Assembly: GCA_003560935.1 (NCBI GenBank)
Contig: PWJF01000534.1
Coordinates: forward strand, 1-10,076
From: Ignavibacteriales bacterium
Lineage (GTDB): Bacteria; Bacteroidota; Ignavibacteria; T3Sed10-11
Length of the DNA: 10,076 nucleotides
Direction of reading: 5' to 3'
A program made the position numbers and the translations under genes. Within the stretch, counting starts at the first letter, position 1. The number at the start of each line of letters is the position of its first letter. Below are positions 1-7,300 of this stretch, one piece after another. A model generated the notes under the pieces. It was not told the origin of the DNA, made no database searches, and was given only the letters and a program-made list of their open reading frames with translations.

Positions 1-17
1 AAGGGCATTATCAACAG

Positions 18-37
18 CACGGGGTGTCAGCCCCGTG
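18..37. repeat. Perfect 7-bp hairpin
   Basis: The arms cacgggg (18-24) and ccccgtg (31-37) are perfectly complementary around a six-base loop. There is no following T-run, so it is not a typical rho-independent terminator. It resembles hairpin-containing extragenic palindromic repeats found between genes. Seen directly; the repeat interpretation is inference. Confidence 0.5.
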
Positions 38-64
38 ACAACAAACTACCACACAGGAAGTTAA

Positions 65-77
65 GCCCTGAAGGGGC
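65..77 (+). repeat. Short motif gccctgaaggggc, plus-strand copy
   Basis: A 13-base motif with a gccc/gggc mini-stem. A near copy, gccctgaaaggg, lies on the opposite strand at 165-176, so the two form an inverted pair about 90 bases apart. Paired inverted short motifs are typical of REP-like extragenic elements. I cannot see further copies, so membership of a genome-wide family is inferred. Confidence 0.4.
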
Positions 78-164
78 GGAATAAAATCGTCGTATAAACT
101 AATGTTATCAATTAATCATATGAATAAATGTGTTTAACAACGGTAATGGTCCCAATTTATCATA

Positions 165-176
165 CCCTTTCAGGGC
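165..176 (-). repeat. Short motif gccctgaaaggg, minus-strand copy
   Basis: The reverse complement of this site matches the motif at 65-77 except for an a/g change in the central run. With that copy it makes an inverted pair. Confidence 0.4.
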
Positions 177-338
177 ATCAACCGAGCTACCATTTTTCTA
201 TTCCCTGCATTACAAAACAAATAACCAATTCCGCCAAAGGTGCCCGCCAGCCATCGGTCGGGTTGGGATGCGCATCTGGCGCAAACCATTAACCAATAAC
301 TATCAAATATTAACCATTGATCAACACAACAGCATCGC

Positions 339-3080
339 CTACATATTAATCGTCAGCCGTCCGAAGAAATAGGAACCGTTAAAGCCCTGCTGAACGGGCG
401 GAAAATCGAAAACATTGAAAAACGAGTTCTCAAATATTGCACGATCGGGGAACTCATCAAATATGTTATTTCCACCGACGGTCAGCATCACTTGAGGCGT
501 AAATCTGTACGAGACGGTAAGATCGGTAACATACTGGATGCTAAACCATTGGGTTGTACCAAACGGAAATTCGCTCCGTGCGACCTTCCCGAAGCGGGTT
601 AGTCTGACGAATGCCGAAAATCTATCGATTCTGTGATCAAGCGTTAAGATCACTTTATCGTTCGGTATATTATGCATCATGCCAACCTGTTGTTTCGGAC
701 CGAAAAACACGTCTTCGGATCCGAGCAATTGCGGAGGCATATTTATCCTGAGTATGTCGGTTTCGGTAATATTCACCGATAGAGCAATATTAGTGAATCC
801 CCTGCCGATTCTTAATCCATTATATGCAGCTATTATATCGACACCCTGTGTTCTCGTATCGACCGCATTCGCAAACAGTCTGGCTGCCGAAACCCCGATC
901 GGTTCAAGTATCCCGGCAACCTCCGGAAGCAGCCCGCCGAACGGATTCCTTCCAAGATTTCCGGTAAGAACCACCCTGTCATCGACATCGATCAGATATC
1001 CGTCGACCGCCAGTGTAAGCTGGGGTGTCGGTCTTGCAGTGAAACCAAGCGTAAAGCTTTGTGAGGTTTCTTCCTTCAACTGTTCTATACCCAGTACACG
1101 GGCGGCATTGCTGTCGTTTTTAAATAAACCGATCTCCATAAGCCTGCCGTCGACAATATTCGTGGTAATATTATTAAAAAACATCTGGTGCAACGCCGGC
1201 GCTCTAAATCCCGTGCTGACCGAACCTCTGACCGACAGCCAATCCGTCAGACCTATTCTTGCTGCAAGTTTTCCGTTCAATGTATTTCCAAAGTCACTGT
1301 AATTTTCAAACCGGAGTGCACCGGCGAATGTCAATTGCTCCGTAACATCGACTTCGGAATCGAAATATGCGCCGGCATTCTGGCGGTATTGGTTGACTTC
1401 ATTTGCGGGACTGAAACCTGGGAAGCCCTGCGAACCGCCCGGTAAACCGAGTGTATCGACGGTGATAATAAAACCGTCTTCATTGACGGCTTCAACCATA
1501 CCGTAATTTCTCCACGAACCCTCTTCCCCCGCGAATATCCGGAAATTGTCAACCCGGAAGAAAGCACCGAAGGCAATGTTCAAACCGGAGAGCACGTCGC
1601 CATATAACCTGGTAAAATCGAGGTTGGTGGTATTCTGGCTGAATGAATGTCCTCCGGCTTCAAATCTGGTCGGACTTGCTTCAAGCAATGATGCGTTCAA
1701 CGTATTTCCTACCGACATATCGAAACGGTTTTTACCGTAGGTATTGCTCAAATCGACGTTAAATCTTCCTATTCTGCTTCGCACCCCGATTGCAATCGAC
1801 TGGTCCGAGATTGACGTTTGTGTTTCCGGTTGAAATCCGACGGGATATATGGCGTCGATATTTCTCGCTTCGCCCGGCAAACGTCTGAACGGCGCGCCGA
1901 TCCCCTCACGGAAATTCAATCCTCCGAACGCATAGACTTCGGTTTCATCGCTTACCGGTAATAGCGCATTCACCATCAAACCGCCGTCTTGAAGAGCAGA
2001 ATCGCCTACACGAAAGCCGAAATCATCTCTTGTTAAGCCGCGTTGTGCAATCTGCGCATCATCGTATGCCCGTACGGAATCCGGATTAGCGGTGAAAGGA
2101 TATGCAAAGCAGGGAGCGAAGATACAGAGATCGTGATGATCGGACCGAATAGTGCGTCCTCTGTCTGTAAATTCTCCCGCAATGTTTACAAATCCGTTCG
2201 CACCGAGACGAAAACCATAATTAGCGGAGAATTGTACCGTTTCACCGTCCCCTCGCGACATTCCACCGTAGGAAACATCGGCGGTGAGTTGATCGGTATC
2301 CTGCTTGAGGACAATATTTATTACCCCGGCTATTGCATCGGAACCGTATTGTGCGGCGGCGCCGTCGCGCAGTATTTCGATTCTTTCTATAGCCGAATAC
2401 GGGATAGAATTCAAGTCGGTACCGACATAACCGGCGGCAAAGGTTACCGTATTTACAAGAGACGTGTTATGTCTGCGTTTTCCGTTTACCAGCACGAGAA
2501 CCTGGTCCGGTCCCAATCCACGGAACGATGCGGGATCGACAAATTCCGTTTGATCGGCCGACGATTGTCTGTTCGCTTGAAATGACGGCGCAACATAGGT
2601 CAACAACTGATTTATATCCGTTTGCGGCGAAACTTCAAACATCTGGGGCAGTGCTATAATATCGACGGGTACCGGTGATCGAAGAATGGATCGATTGTAC
2701 ATACGTGTTCCAACGACCTGAACGTCTCCAAGTTCTGCGCCCGGTTCAAGTTCAAAATTCAATGATATCTCCTCTCCGGGTTGGACATCGACCTCTACGA
2801 TACTCTGCCGGTAACCGACAAAGCTGGCGCGAATTGAGTATATACCGGCCGGGATTCTGAAAGAATATTCCCCGGCAGTATTAGTCGCAGTTCCTATATT
2901 GCGACCCTGAACGAGAACATTGGCACCTGCCAGGGCTTCTCCGGTTTCAGCATCGCCGACCGTGCCGCGGATTGTACCTGGTTGGGCCATAACCTGGGAC
3001 GTAATTAAAAATACGGCTAAAAGAAAAATAACCCCCAGGAACTTTATCAAGATAAGAGCTTTAGGCCATTTTGTATTCAT
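339..3080 (-). CDS. TonB-dependent outer membrane receptor with CarboxypepD_reg-like domain
   Basis: Predicted outer-membrane channel for active uptake of a ligand such as a metal chelate or oligosaccharide, powered by TonB-ExbBD. The 913 residues fit the family. Residues 1-32 are a signal peptide (hydrophobic 10-30, ending QVMAQ). Residues 34-112 form a carboxypeptidase-regulatory-like beta sandwich (GTIRGTV at 36-42, SFVGYRQ at 86-92). A TonB-box-like stretch DVQVVG is at 119-124. The plug spans roughly 133-260 and includes FRGLG, VLVLVNGKRRH and the conserved RIEILRDGAAAQYGSDAIAGVINI region. The rest is the 22-strand barrel. The Shine-Dalgarno GTGAGGT lies four bases before the ATG, and a strong promoter lies upstream. 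The substrate is unknown; the adjacent GH88-like gene hints at sugars but is probably dead. The C-terminus ends LTINM rather than with the usual aromatic residue. Confidence 0.95.
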   Translation of the reverse strand: MNTKWPKALILIKFLGVIFLLAVFLITSQVMAQPGTIRGTVGDAETGEALAGANVLVQGRNIGTATNTAGEYSFRIPAGIYSIRASFVGYRQSIVEVDVQPGEEISLNFELEPGAELGDVQVVGTRMYNRSILRSPVPVDIIALPQMFEVSPQTDINQLLTYVAPSFQANRQSSADQTEFVDPASFRGLGPDQVLVLVNGKRRHNTSLVNTVTFAAGYVGTDLNSIPYSAIERIEILRDGAAAQYGSDAIAGVINIVLKQDTDQLTADVSYGGMSRGDGETVQFSANYGFRLGANGFVNIAGEFTDRGRTIRSDHHDLCIFAPCFAYPFTANPDSVRAYDDAQIAQRGLTRDDFGFRVGDSALQDGGLMVNALLPVSDETEVYAFGGLNFREGIGAPFRRLPGEARNIDAIYPVGFQPETQTSISDQSIAIGVRSRIGRFNVDLSNTYGKNRFDMSVGNTLNASLLEASPTRFEAGGHSFSQNTTNLDFTRLYGDVLSGLNIAFGAFFRVDNFRIFAGEEGSWRNYGMVEAVNEDGFIITVDTLGLPGGSQGFPGFSPANEVNQYRQNAGAYFDSEVDVTEQLTFAGALRFENYSDFGNTLNGKLAARIGLTDWLSVRGSVSTGFRAPALHQMFFNNITTNIVDGRLMEIGLFKNDSNAARVLGIEQLKEETSQSFTLGFTARPTPQLTLAVDGYLIDVDDRVVLTGNLGRNPFGGLLPEVAGILEPIGVSAARLFANAVDTRTQGVDIIAAYNGLRIGRGFTNIALSVNITETDILRINMPPQLLGSEDVFFGPKQQVGMMHNIPNDKVILTLDHRIDRFSAFVRLTRFGKVARSEFPFGTTQWFSIQYVTDLTVSYRFTPQVMLTVGGNNIFDEFPDRAIFENSFFNVFDFPPVQQGFNGSYFFGRLTINM

Positions 3081-3145
3081 AACGACCTCACTTTTAATTT
3101 GTAAATGAAATATGGGAGATAGAACATAATTATAAAATCCGTATT

Positions 3146-3174
3146 ATTATATTACTTTACTTTAATAAAGTCAA
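3146..3174 (-). promoter_or_regulatory. Sigma70-type promoter for the TonB receptor
   Basis: Read on the minus strand, TTGACT is followed after exactly 17 bases by TATAAT. This is one mismatch from the -35 consensus and none from the -10. It sits between the GH88-like stop codon and the receptor start, predicting a 5' leader of about 60 bases. The element is of the general bacterial type, not the Bacteroides TTTG/TAnnTTTG type. It implies that the receptor can be transcribed independently of the upstream gene. Confidence 0.65.
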
Positions 3175-3195
3175 GTAACTATCCTCCAATTCAAG

Positions 3196-4029
3196 CTATA
3201 AATACCATTGTTTATATCTCATCAATGCTTCCACAAAGTAATAATCGGCATAGGTAAGCGGAACGTCTATCTCCGTTCCGTTCGGCATATGCCCGACACC
3301 GTGTTTCAATATGAAATTGCCATTCGCACCTTTCTCTGCAAGATATGGCGGAGAGCTTAAAGTACGGATTTGGGTACGGGCAACATCCAAATAAATTTCC
3401 GCCCGTTCGTCATCGACATAGCGGCTCAGTTCGAGCAATGCGGAGCAGATGATCGCTGCAGCCGACGCATCACGCAACTCGTTCGGGATATTCGGGGCAT
3501 CGAAATCCCAGTAGGGGATTTTATCTTCAGGCAGATTGGGATGATCGATTATAAAATCAGCCATACCCGCTGCCTGATCAAGATATAAAGAATTACCTGT
3601 TTTACGGTACATCATTGTGAATCCGTATAATCCCCAACCCTGACCGCGCGCCCAGGTCGATTCATGGTTGTATCCTTGCGCCGTATGTTTCACTTCGGGT
3701 TTACCGGTAACAGTGTCATGGTGATCTGTAGTATGCTTTTGATCTTCCACCCTGCGTGTATACTCGCGCGCCCATGATTTCAATTCAGGGTCACCGGTAT
3801 TTTCATATATATACCACAGCACTCCGGGGAAAAATCCGCTCACCCACCAATCCGACCTGCATGTCTCCAGTTGACCTTCGGGTGTTAACGTTTTCGGCAG
3901 TAATTCGGGCTCGTCTTTCAATGACAACGCCATGTTTATACTCTGCACGCGAGCTACTTCCAGGGCATTATTTACCTGTATTTCCAACTCCTGGAGATCA
4001 CTGTAATTCTCCACATTACAACCAATCAA
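3196..4029 (-). pseudogene. GH88 unsaturated glucuronyl hydrolase-like gene with internal deletion
   Basis: GH88 enzymes remove the unsaturated uronic acid from oligosaccharides made by polysaccharide lyases. The N-terminal part (SDWWVSGFFPGVLWYIYE at 59-76) and C-terminal part (QGYNHESTWARGQGWGLYGF 118-137, then PNLPEDKIPYWDFDAPNIP, RDASAAAI, VGHMPNG and DVPLTYADYYFVEALMRYK) are good family matches. However, HHD105, the equivalent of Bacillus UGL Asp88, is followed only 13 residues later by Gln118, the equivalent of Gln211. About 110 residues are therefore missing, including the region of the general acid/base Asp149. The total of 277 residues compares with roughly 370-400 in relatives. The start is a TTG with no visible Shine-Dalgarno and no signal peptide, so the 5' end may also be lost; the frame is open back to about 4125. 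It was probably once a periplasmic or lipoprotein enzyme and is now inactive. Confidence 0.8.
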
Positions 4030-4179
4030 CTTATTTATCTTAAGAGGTATTTGGATGGTTTTAATTGATATCTGGTTAGTTTGGAATAAAAGCGTACCCC
4101 CCGCTGCTTTTATAGACGGTAGGTTCCATACTTAACTGAACACGTCAATGCCCTTATCCTTTGATTTCAACATTGCTAA

Positions 4180-4584
4180 TTATGACTTTTTATTTATTAG
4201 ATTATTTTCATCATAGCCGAAAGCTTTCTGTATCTTTTCATACACCTGCGCTTGTTCACGTTTTTCCTCTCGTTTTCTATCTTCGTAGTTTTTTTTCGAT
4301 AATTGTTTTTCGTGACAATAATTACACTTTCTTTCACCTTTATGTATATACCTGCAACACTCCGGACACATTTTTCCGCCCATGCCTGGAAAACTAAATA
4401 CGAGTGTATAAAAAATAACAATAGCAATAATTATTCCTACAATTCCAGCTATCCCCAACAGGATGTCGCCCGCCGTATCTGAATCAAACCATATGGACAA
4501 AATTCCTCCACCACCATAAACATAAATAATCAGCACTCCAAACAAAATAAACGGTATACGCCAACCTTGTAGTCCATTTTTCAT
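4180..4584 (-). CDS. Small membrane protein with cytoplasmic zinc ribbon
   Basis: A 134-residue protein of unknown function. Two predicted membrane spans (about 9-31 and 41-66, the second very rich in Ile and Gly) are followed by a treble-clef or zinc-ribbon unit with Cys73-x2-Cys76 and Cys87-x2-Cys90. A strongly charged, probably coiled tail (97-134, Lys/Glu/Arg rich) follows. The start is well supported by GAGGG nine bases upstream of the ATG. No partner is evident: the next gene downstream is the broken GH88-like gene 150 bases away. It could be a zinc-dependent membrane sensor or assembly factor, but nothing here proves a role. This segment is more AT-rich than its neighbours. Confidence 0.8.
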   Translation of the reverse strand: MKNGLQGWRIPFILFGVLIIYVYGGGGILSIWFDSDTAGDILLGIAGIVGIIIAIVIFYTLVFSFPGMGGKMCPECCRYIHKGERKCNYCHEKQLSKKNYEDRKREEKREQAQVYEKIQKAFGYDENNLINKKS

Positions 4585-4824
4585 AGTGTTAATCCCTCTT
4601 CAATTGTTTGGGTATTCTCGTATTGACTGCAAAATGCATACCATTAAAAAGAAAATACCGTTCTATAAACCAATAATATTTTTGGTTTTTATGGTTGATT
4701 GAATGCAAATTTCATTTGAGTGAGATTTTAAAACTTCTAATAAGTTGGACAAATATAGTCAATCAGGTAATATTTACATGTGGGTAGTAAGAATTACATT
4801 TTGAGATTTCCAGTCTATATAGAC

Positions 4825-4968
4825 TCAGGTATGACCGTCAGGAATAGCCGTCGTAGAACCTTTCGGACAAAGATATGACCGGTCGAATGCGGTTTGCGGG
4901 AGGTAGGGAGTTGTTGAGAGTGGGTAACCAGTCCCCCCCACCATAGAAATCGCTTCAGCAGGTTTCAT
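4825..4968 (-). CDS. Possible 47-residue ORF, unrecognised
   Basis: An ATG lies four bases after the stop of the 43-residue membrane protein and opens a 47-codon frame (MKPAEAISMVGGTGY at the start, AIPDGHT at the end). It is rich in Pro, Thr and Ser, has a single Cys, no membrane span and no recognised domain. It contains a run of seven C:G pairs near 4933-4939 that could easily hold a sequencing or replication slip. Close spacing to the upstream gene is the only argument for translation. It may equally be non-coding. Confidence 0.2.
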   Translation of the reverse strand: MKPAEAISMVGGTGYPLSTTPYLPQTAFDRSYLCPKGSTTAIPDGHT

Positions 4969-4972
4969 GGAT

Positions 4973-5104
4973 TTACCTACCGAGCAGGATTAAAACACCG
5001 GCAGCAATGGTAAGGATCGCCATGACGACGGGCAGCCCCTCAAAGCTTAAGCCGATCAATGCGATCAGCCCGGTCAGGATTAGCCAGATGCTCAGCAGGA
5101 GCAT
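4973..5104 (-). CDS. 43-residue double-span membrane miniprotein
   Basis: Too short for usual ORF calling but very convincing. Two hydrophobic helices (residues 2-18, MLLLSIWLILTGLIALIG, and 26-42, VVMAILTIAAGVLILLG) are joined by a tight turn, LSFEGLP, and a final Arg follows. This architecture matches short conserved bacterial membrane proteins with a W-LILTGL...GVLILLG pattern that I recall as a family of unknown function; no database match was made. The first ATG at 5104 is used here. An in-frame TTG three codons upstream (asn-leu-gly before the Met) is an alternative start, and a TAG precedes it. No strong Shine-Dalgarno is seen. Confidence 0.7.
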   Translation of the reverse strand: MLLLSIWLILTGLIALIGLSFEGLPVVMAILTIAAGVLILLGR

Positions 5105-5134
5105 ACCCAAGTTCTATTTCTTGATGTGGATATT

Positions 5135-5338
5135 TTAGAGCGAATTCAATGAACGCCCATGAGATCTCCATTTTCCGTGATTAATAAATTCACCTACTAT
5201 CTCATTTGTTTGTTGAGCCTTCATCTCTTTAGTGACTTCGATATTTCGAGTTTCTGTGCGATTCCATGGAATACTATAGGTTCAGATTATTTTCCTCGTC
5301 CATAAACCGGTTGGCTCTAATGCCTGTGTCTTAGTCAT
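5135..5338 (-). pseudogene. Broken ORF with internal TGA, unrecognised
   Basis: One minus-strand frame runs from an ATG (MTKTQALEPTGLWTRKII) through a TGA at 5282-5284 and on for 48 further sense codons to a TAA. Both halves have protein-like composition. The second half contains TRNIEVTKEMKAQQ and ends EFINHGKWRSHGRSLNSL. The frame is also open upstream of the ATG to about 5376. The best reading is a remnant of a larger gene with a nonsense mutation and lost ends. The tail faintly recalls the C-terminus of SDH/Clp-fold serine proteinases, but this is weak. A short restart at the internal ATG (29 residues) is possible. Confidence 0.35.
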
Positions 5339-5518
5339 GGTATCTGCAGGACGAAATAGGTTATACAATATTTCTGAAAATCACGAAAATTCCGCTAAGA
5401 GTAAAGTAGATGCCGCATATTTTCACGGAATTTCCCGCCGGATTAGCTCCGTTTTGGCCCTGAGCGTCTGACTTCGCCGGCCGGTGGTCAGCAATTCCCG
5501 AAACATCGGCAATGCAAA

Positions 5519-6217
5519 TTATGGAAGCCAGCCTTTTTTCCAGGTAAAGTACATGACCACTCCCGCCAATCCGCCTCCTAGATGGCCTAAAGCAGATATG
5601 TTCCCTTCGGCAAAAAGTTGCTCGTAAAGGAGAATCATCTGGAAAAGCAAATAAATGACCAGAAAAATTCTTACGGGCATACCCTGACGTAAAAAGTGTT
5701 TGCCCGATGATTTTTCGACAGAGAGTGCTATAAATCGAAGCACGAATCCGAAGAGCGGAAGCCACATAATCCGGGATTTCGGGAAAAGGAGAGCATAAAA
5801 AGTAAGAATTCCGAAAATGCCTCCGCTGGCACCTATCAGGCCAATGTCGGAAAAAAGTCCGTGAACATACGACCCAAGGGCAGTGGAAATAAAAAACAGC
5901 CATAGCATACGCCGTCTTCCAAACCGGCATTCTACATTCCTGCCAAAGAGATACAAGAAGTAAATGTTTCCAAATAAATGCCACCAACCGGCGTGTAAAA
6001 AGGCACATCCAAACAGACCGACAACCCAGTCCCATCCGGTAGCATCCGGATAAAAGGCAAGAGTTCCCACTAACAATGGCGATGCATCCGTATACCACGC
6101 AAGGATGCTTATCATGGCGATGGTACAAGCAAGTCCCCATGTAAGCCAGGGAGTAGTGTGAAGAACGCTCTCCTGTACCTTTACCGGCTTTCCGATGAGA
6201 AAGAAAATCATTTGCAT
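5519..6217 (-). CDS. Rhomboid family intramembrane serine protease
   Basis: Cleaves membrane-protein substrates within the inner membrane using a Ser-His dyad. At 232 residues with six or more spans it is complete. The family signatures are HLFGN at 80-84 (the TM2 His and Asn), GASGG with nucleophile Ser131, and GHLGGGLAG with catalytic His212. The N-terminus (FFLIGKPV ... TTPWLTW) matches the short tail before TM1 usual in this family, which supports a start at Met1 or Met3. No good Shine-Dalgarno precedes either, and a 28-codon ORF with a good site ends 22 bases upstream, so translation may be coupled. A 73-bp rearranged copy of parts of this gene lies at 7649-7721. The substrate is unknown. 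Confidence 0.93.
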   Translation of the reverse strand: MQMIFFLIGKPVKVQESVLHTTPWLTWGLACTIAMISILAWYTDASPLLVGTLAFYPDATGWDWVVGLFGCAFLHAGWWHLFGNIYFLYLFGRNVECRFGRRRMLWLFFISTALGSYVHGLFSDIGLIGASGGIFGILTFYALLFPKSRIMWLPLFGFVLRFIALSVEKSSGKHFLRQGMPVRIFLVIYLLFQMILLYEQLFAEGNISALGHLGGGLAGVVMYFTWKKGWLP

Positions 6218-6239
6218 CCAGCCGAGATTTTCCCATCTC

Positions 6240-6326
6240 TTATATCGCGGGTTTTCCCTGAATGACCTTGCTTATTCTTTCATGTATAGTTAACCTTTCG
6301 CCAGTAAGTCGAATTTCTCGACTCAT
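6240..6326 (-). CDS. Possible 28-residue leader ORF before rhomboid gene
   Basis: GAGGG lies four bases before this ATG, a better ribosome site than the rhomboid start has. The ORF encodes a basic peptide (MSREIRLTGERLTIHERI at the start, QGKPAI at the end) and stops 22 bases before the rhomboid ATG. It could be a small protein, a leader that couples translation, or an N-terminal piece separated by mutation. The two ORFs are in different frames. The peptide is not recognised. Confidence 0.35.
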   Translation of the reverse strand: MSREIRLTGERLTIHERISKVIQGKPAI

Positions 6327-6373
6327 AACGCCCTCACTGTAGATTTATTGCCACTATTATTAAACTCTGAGAG

Positions 6374-6402
6374 AATATATTTATTTATAACTCTTAGCAC
6401 AA
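6374..6402 (-). promoter_or_regulatory. Weak candidate promoter for the rhomboid unit
   Basis: On the minus strand, TTGTGC and TATATT (five of six matches to the -10) are spaced 17 bases apart. They lie about 48 bases upstream of the Shine-Dalgarno-led ATG at 6326. The -35 matches only half the consensus and the surroundings are AT-rich, so this is tentative. Confidence 0.25.
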
Positions 6403-6490
6403 CTTATCATTTAGGATTAAATTAAAAAATGAGTTTTATCAACCAATATTACGCAACAAGAAATATAAGAATATACGGCCGTCTCTTCGC

Positions 6491-6661
6491 ATGCAGCCAG
6501 GTAACATTCGTACAATTGTTATCGAGCTGGAAGGCGGCATTGCAGTCACCGGATATAGCGATGTCAGAATTCCCGGCGACGCGGGGACGTTTATCGGTGT
6601 GCTCGGTGTCAGGATATACCTGTTAGGAGCAATACCCGGTAGGCGGTCGTCAATGATGTAA
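6491..6661 (+). CDS. Possible plus-strand 56-residue ORF, unrecognised
   Basis: The only plausible plus-strand frame in the window. It encodes MQPGNIRTIVIELEGG, then GYSDVRIPGDAGTFIGVLGV, and ends RRSSMM. The middle has the alternating hydrophobic pattern of beta strands and coding-like codons, while the last 15 residues look like drift. There is no Shine-Dalgarno before the ATG. It lies 33 bases upstream of a bidirectional terminator that could serve it. It may be a fragment of a former gene; no family is recognised. Confidence 0.25.
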   Translation: MQPGNIRTIVIELEGGIAVTGYSDVRIPGDAGTFIGVLGVRIYLLGAIPGRRSSMM

Positions 6662-6694
6662 CTTTAATCTGTTAGCTCATGATACTGCACAACA

Positions 6695-6732
6695 CATAAA
6701 CAAAACCCCGGATGTCCGGGGTTTTGTTTATG
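6695..6732. terminator. Strong bidirectional rho-independent terminator
   Basis: A perfect 17-bp inverted repeat (cataaacaaaaccccgg / ccggggttttgtttatg) surrounds the four-base loop atgt. The GC-rich core ccccgg is flanked by A-tracts on one side and T-tracts on the other, giving a terminator shape in both directions. It starts eight bases after the stop of the DUF4382-like lipoprotein gene and closes that unit. It would also stop plus-strand transcripts. Confidence 0.9.
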
Positions 6733-6739
6733 CGATTTT

Positions 6740-7300
6740 CTATTGAGTGTTAACAGTCACTCTTGTAGTTGGTTGAAGGATATACGTACCATCCCCCGTC
6801 TCCACAATCGATTGTTCGATATTGAAGTCGATGGACACTTCGTATGTTACGCCGGATTCTAATTCAAACGCTTCGACAAGTTTATATCCTGTTTGAAGAC
6901 CGCTCGGGACGAACAGATCGAGTTCGTCATCATTCACGAGGACAGTACTGTTAGCGAAATGAAGCCTGATTTGTTCATACAATCCTGCATCGAGCTCATC
7001 ATCGAACAATGTTTCCGAGAGTCCTTTCTCGGCAAGCTCTACCAGATCAACCCTATCGATCATGACGTCGTGAGATTCCCACATCTCCCCGCTCTTTTTA
7101 ATTTCGATTTGCGTAATCGCCAGGTAAACAGCTTGAAATCCGTTTGACTCATCGGAGATCTTTTGAATTGCATTAGATTCACCGGAAATCGAAACTATCA
7201 GTCGGGCTTTTACCCCGGGATCAAGTAGTCCATCATCACATCCGATCAGCGTGATCCCAGCTACGAGAAGAACAACTGTAAAAGCGGTTAAGCTTTTCAT
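6740..7300 (-). CDS. DUF4382-like lipoprotein
   Basis: A 186-residue exported lipoprotein. The signal sequence has a lipobox LIGC with Cys21 as the lipidated residue. The mature part matches the DUF4382 pattern known to me. It has an N-terminal strand (ARLIVSISG) and VYLAITQIEIKKSGEMW, where the family normally keeps a beta strand followed by a Trp. Next come DLVELAEKG...LDAGLYEQIRLHF, then FVPSGLQTGYKLVEAFELESG, and finally DFNIEQSIVETGDGTYILQP. The fold is probably a beta sandwich; the function is unknown but it is cell-surface or periplasmic. The start is certain: AGGAGG sits four bases before the ATG. It is a single-gene unit with its own terminator. Confidence 0.88.
   Translation of the reverse strand: MKSLTAFTVVLLVAGITLIGCDDGLLDPGVKARLIVSISGESNAIQKISDESNGFQAVYLAITQIEIKKSGEMWESHDVMIDRVDLVELAEKGLSETLFDDELDAGLYEQIRLHFANSTVLVNDDELDLFVPSGLQTGYKLVEAFELESGVTYEVSIDFNIEQSIVETGDGTYILQPTTRVTVNTQ

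Larger units (their letters stand above)
1..338. other. Gene-less stretch with hairpins, likely extragenic repeat DNA
   Basis: No convincing gene lies downstream of the receptor stop codon. The stretch holds a GC-rich hairpin near the left edge, two oppositely oriented copies of a gccctgaa-type motif, and a small gcgc hairpin at 270-282 (arms gcgc at 270-273 and 279-282). An 80-codon plus-strand frame covers 130-372, but it runs antisense into the receptor gene and has no ribosome binding site. I read it as a by-product of the repeat-like DNA. That this is a dispersed repeat is inference from its look; only one example is in this window. Confidence 0.5.

Noticed and set aside
130..372. 80-codon plus-strand ORF at the left end
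   Set aside because: No ribosome site, runs antisense into the receptor's end, and spans the inverted repeat motif; it looks like translated repeat DNA.
2043..2585. 180-codon plus-strand frame antisense to the TonB receptor
   Set aside because: It lies wholly within the receptor plug and barrel region and has shadow composition with no ribosome site. The other plus-strand frames inside 339-3080 are rejected for the same reason.
4018..4029. LIGC at the start of the GH88-like ORF as a lipobox
   Set aside because: The residues upstream in the open frame are not hydrophobic (…IPLKINK), so there is no signal peptide to go with it. It could at most be a relic of a lost lipoprotein leader.
4090..4117. 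aaaagc…gctttt with a C-run near 4090-4115 as a terminator
   Set aside because: The stem is only about six pairs with a long loop, and it lies upstream of the GH88-like gene rather than after a gene on that strand.
4130..4160. aagggcatt shared between the window start and the minus strand near 4150
   Set aside because: Only nine bases match and flanks differ, so it is most likely coincidence rather than a repeat.
5261..5272. 12-bp perfect palindrome attccatggaat
   Set aside because: It lies inside the broken ORF, not in a promoter position, and palindromes of this size occur by chance; no second copy was seen.
5361..6236. 291-codon minus-strand frame over the rhomboid gene
   Set aside because: It is an out-of-frame shadow; the overlapping 232-residue frame has all rhomboid motifs, while this one is rich in Cys, Arg and His and has no family likeness.
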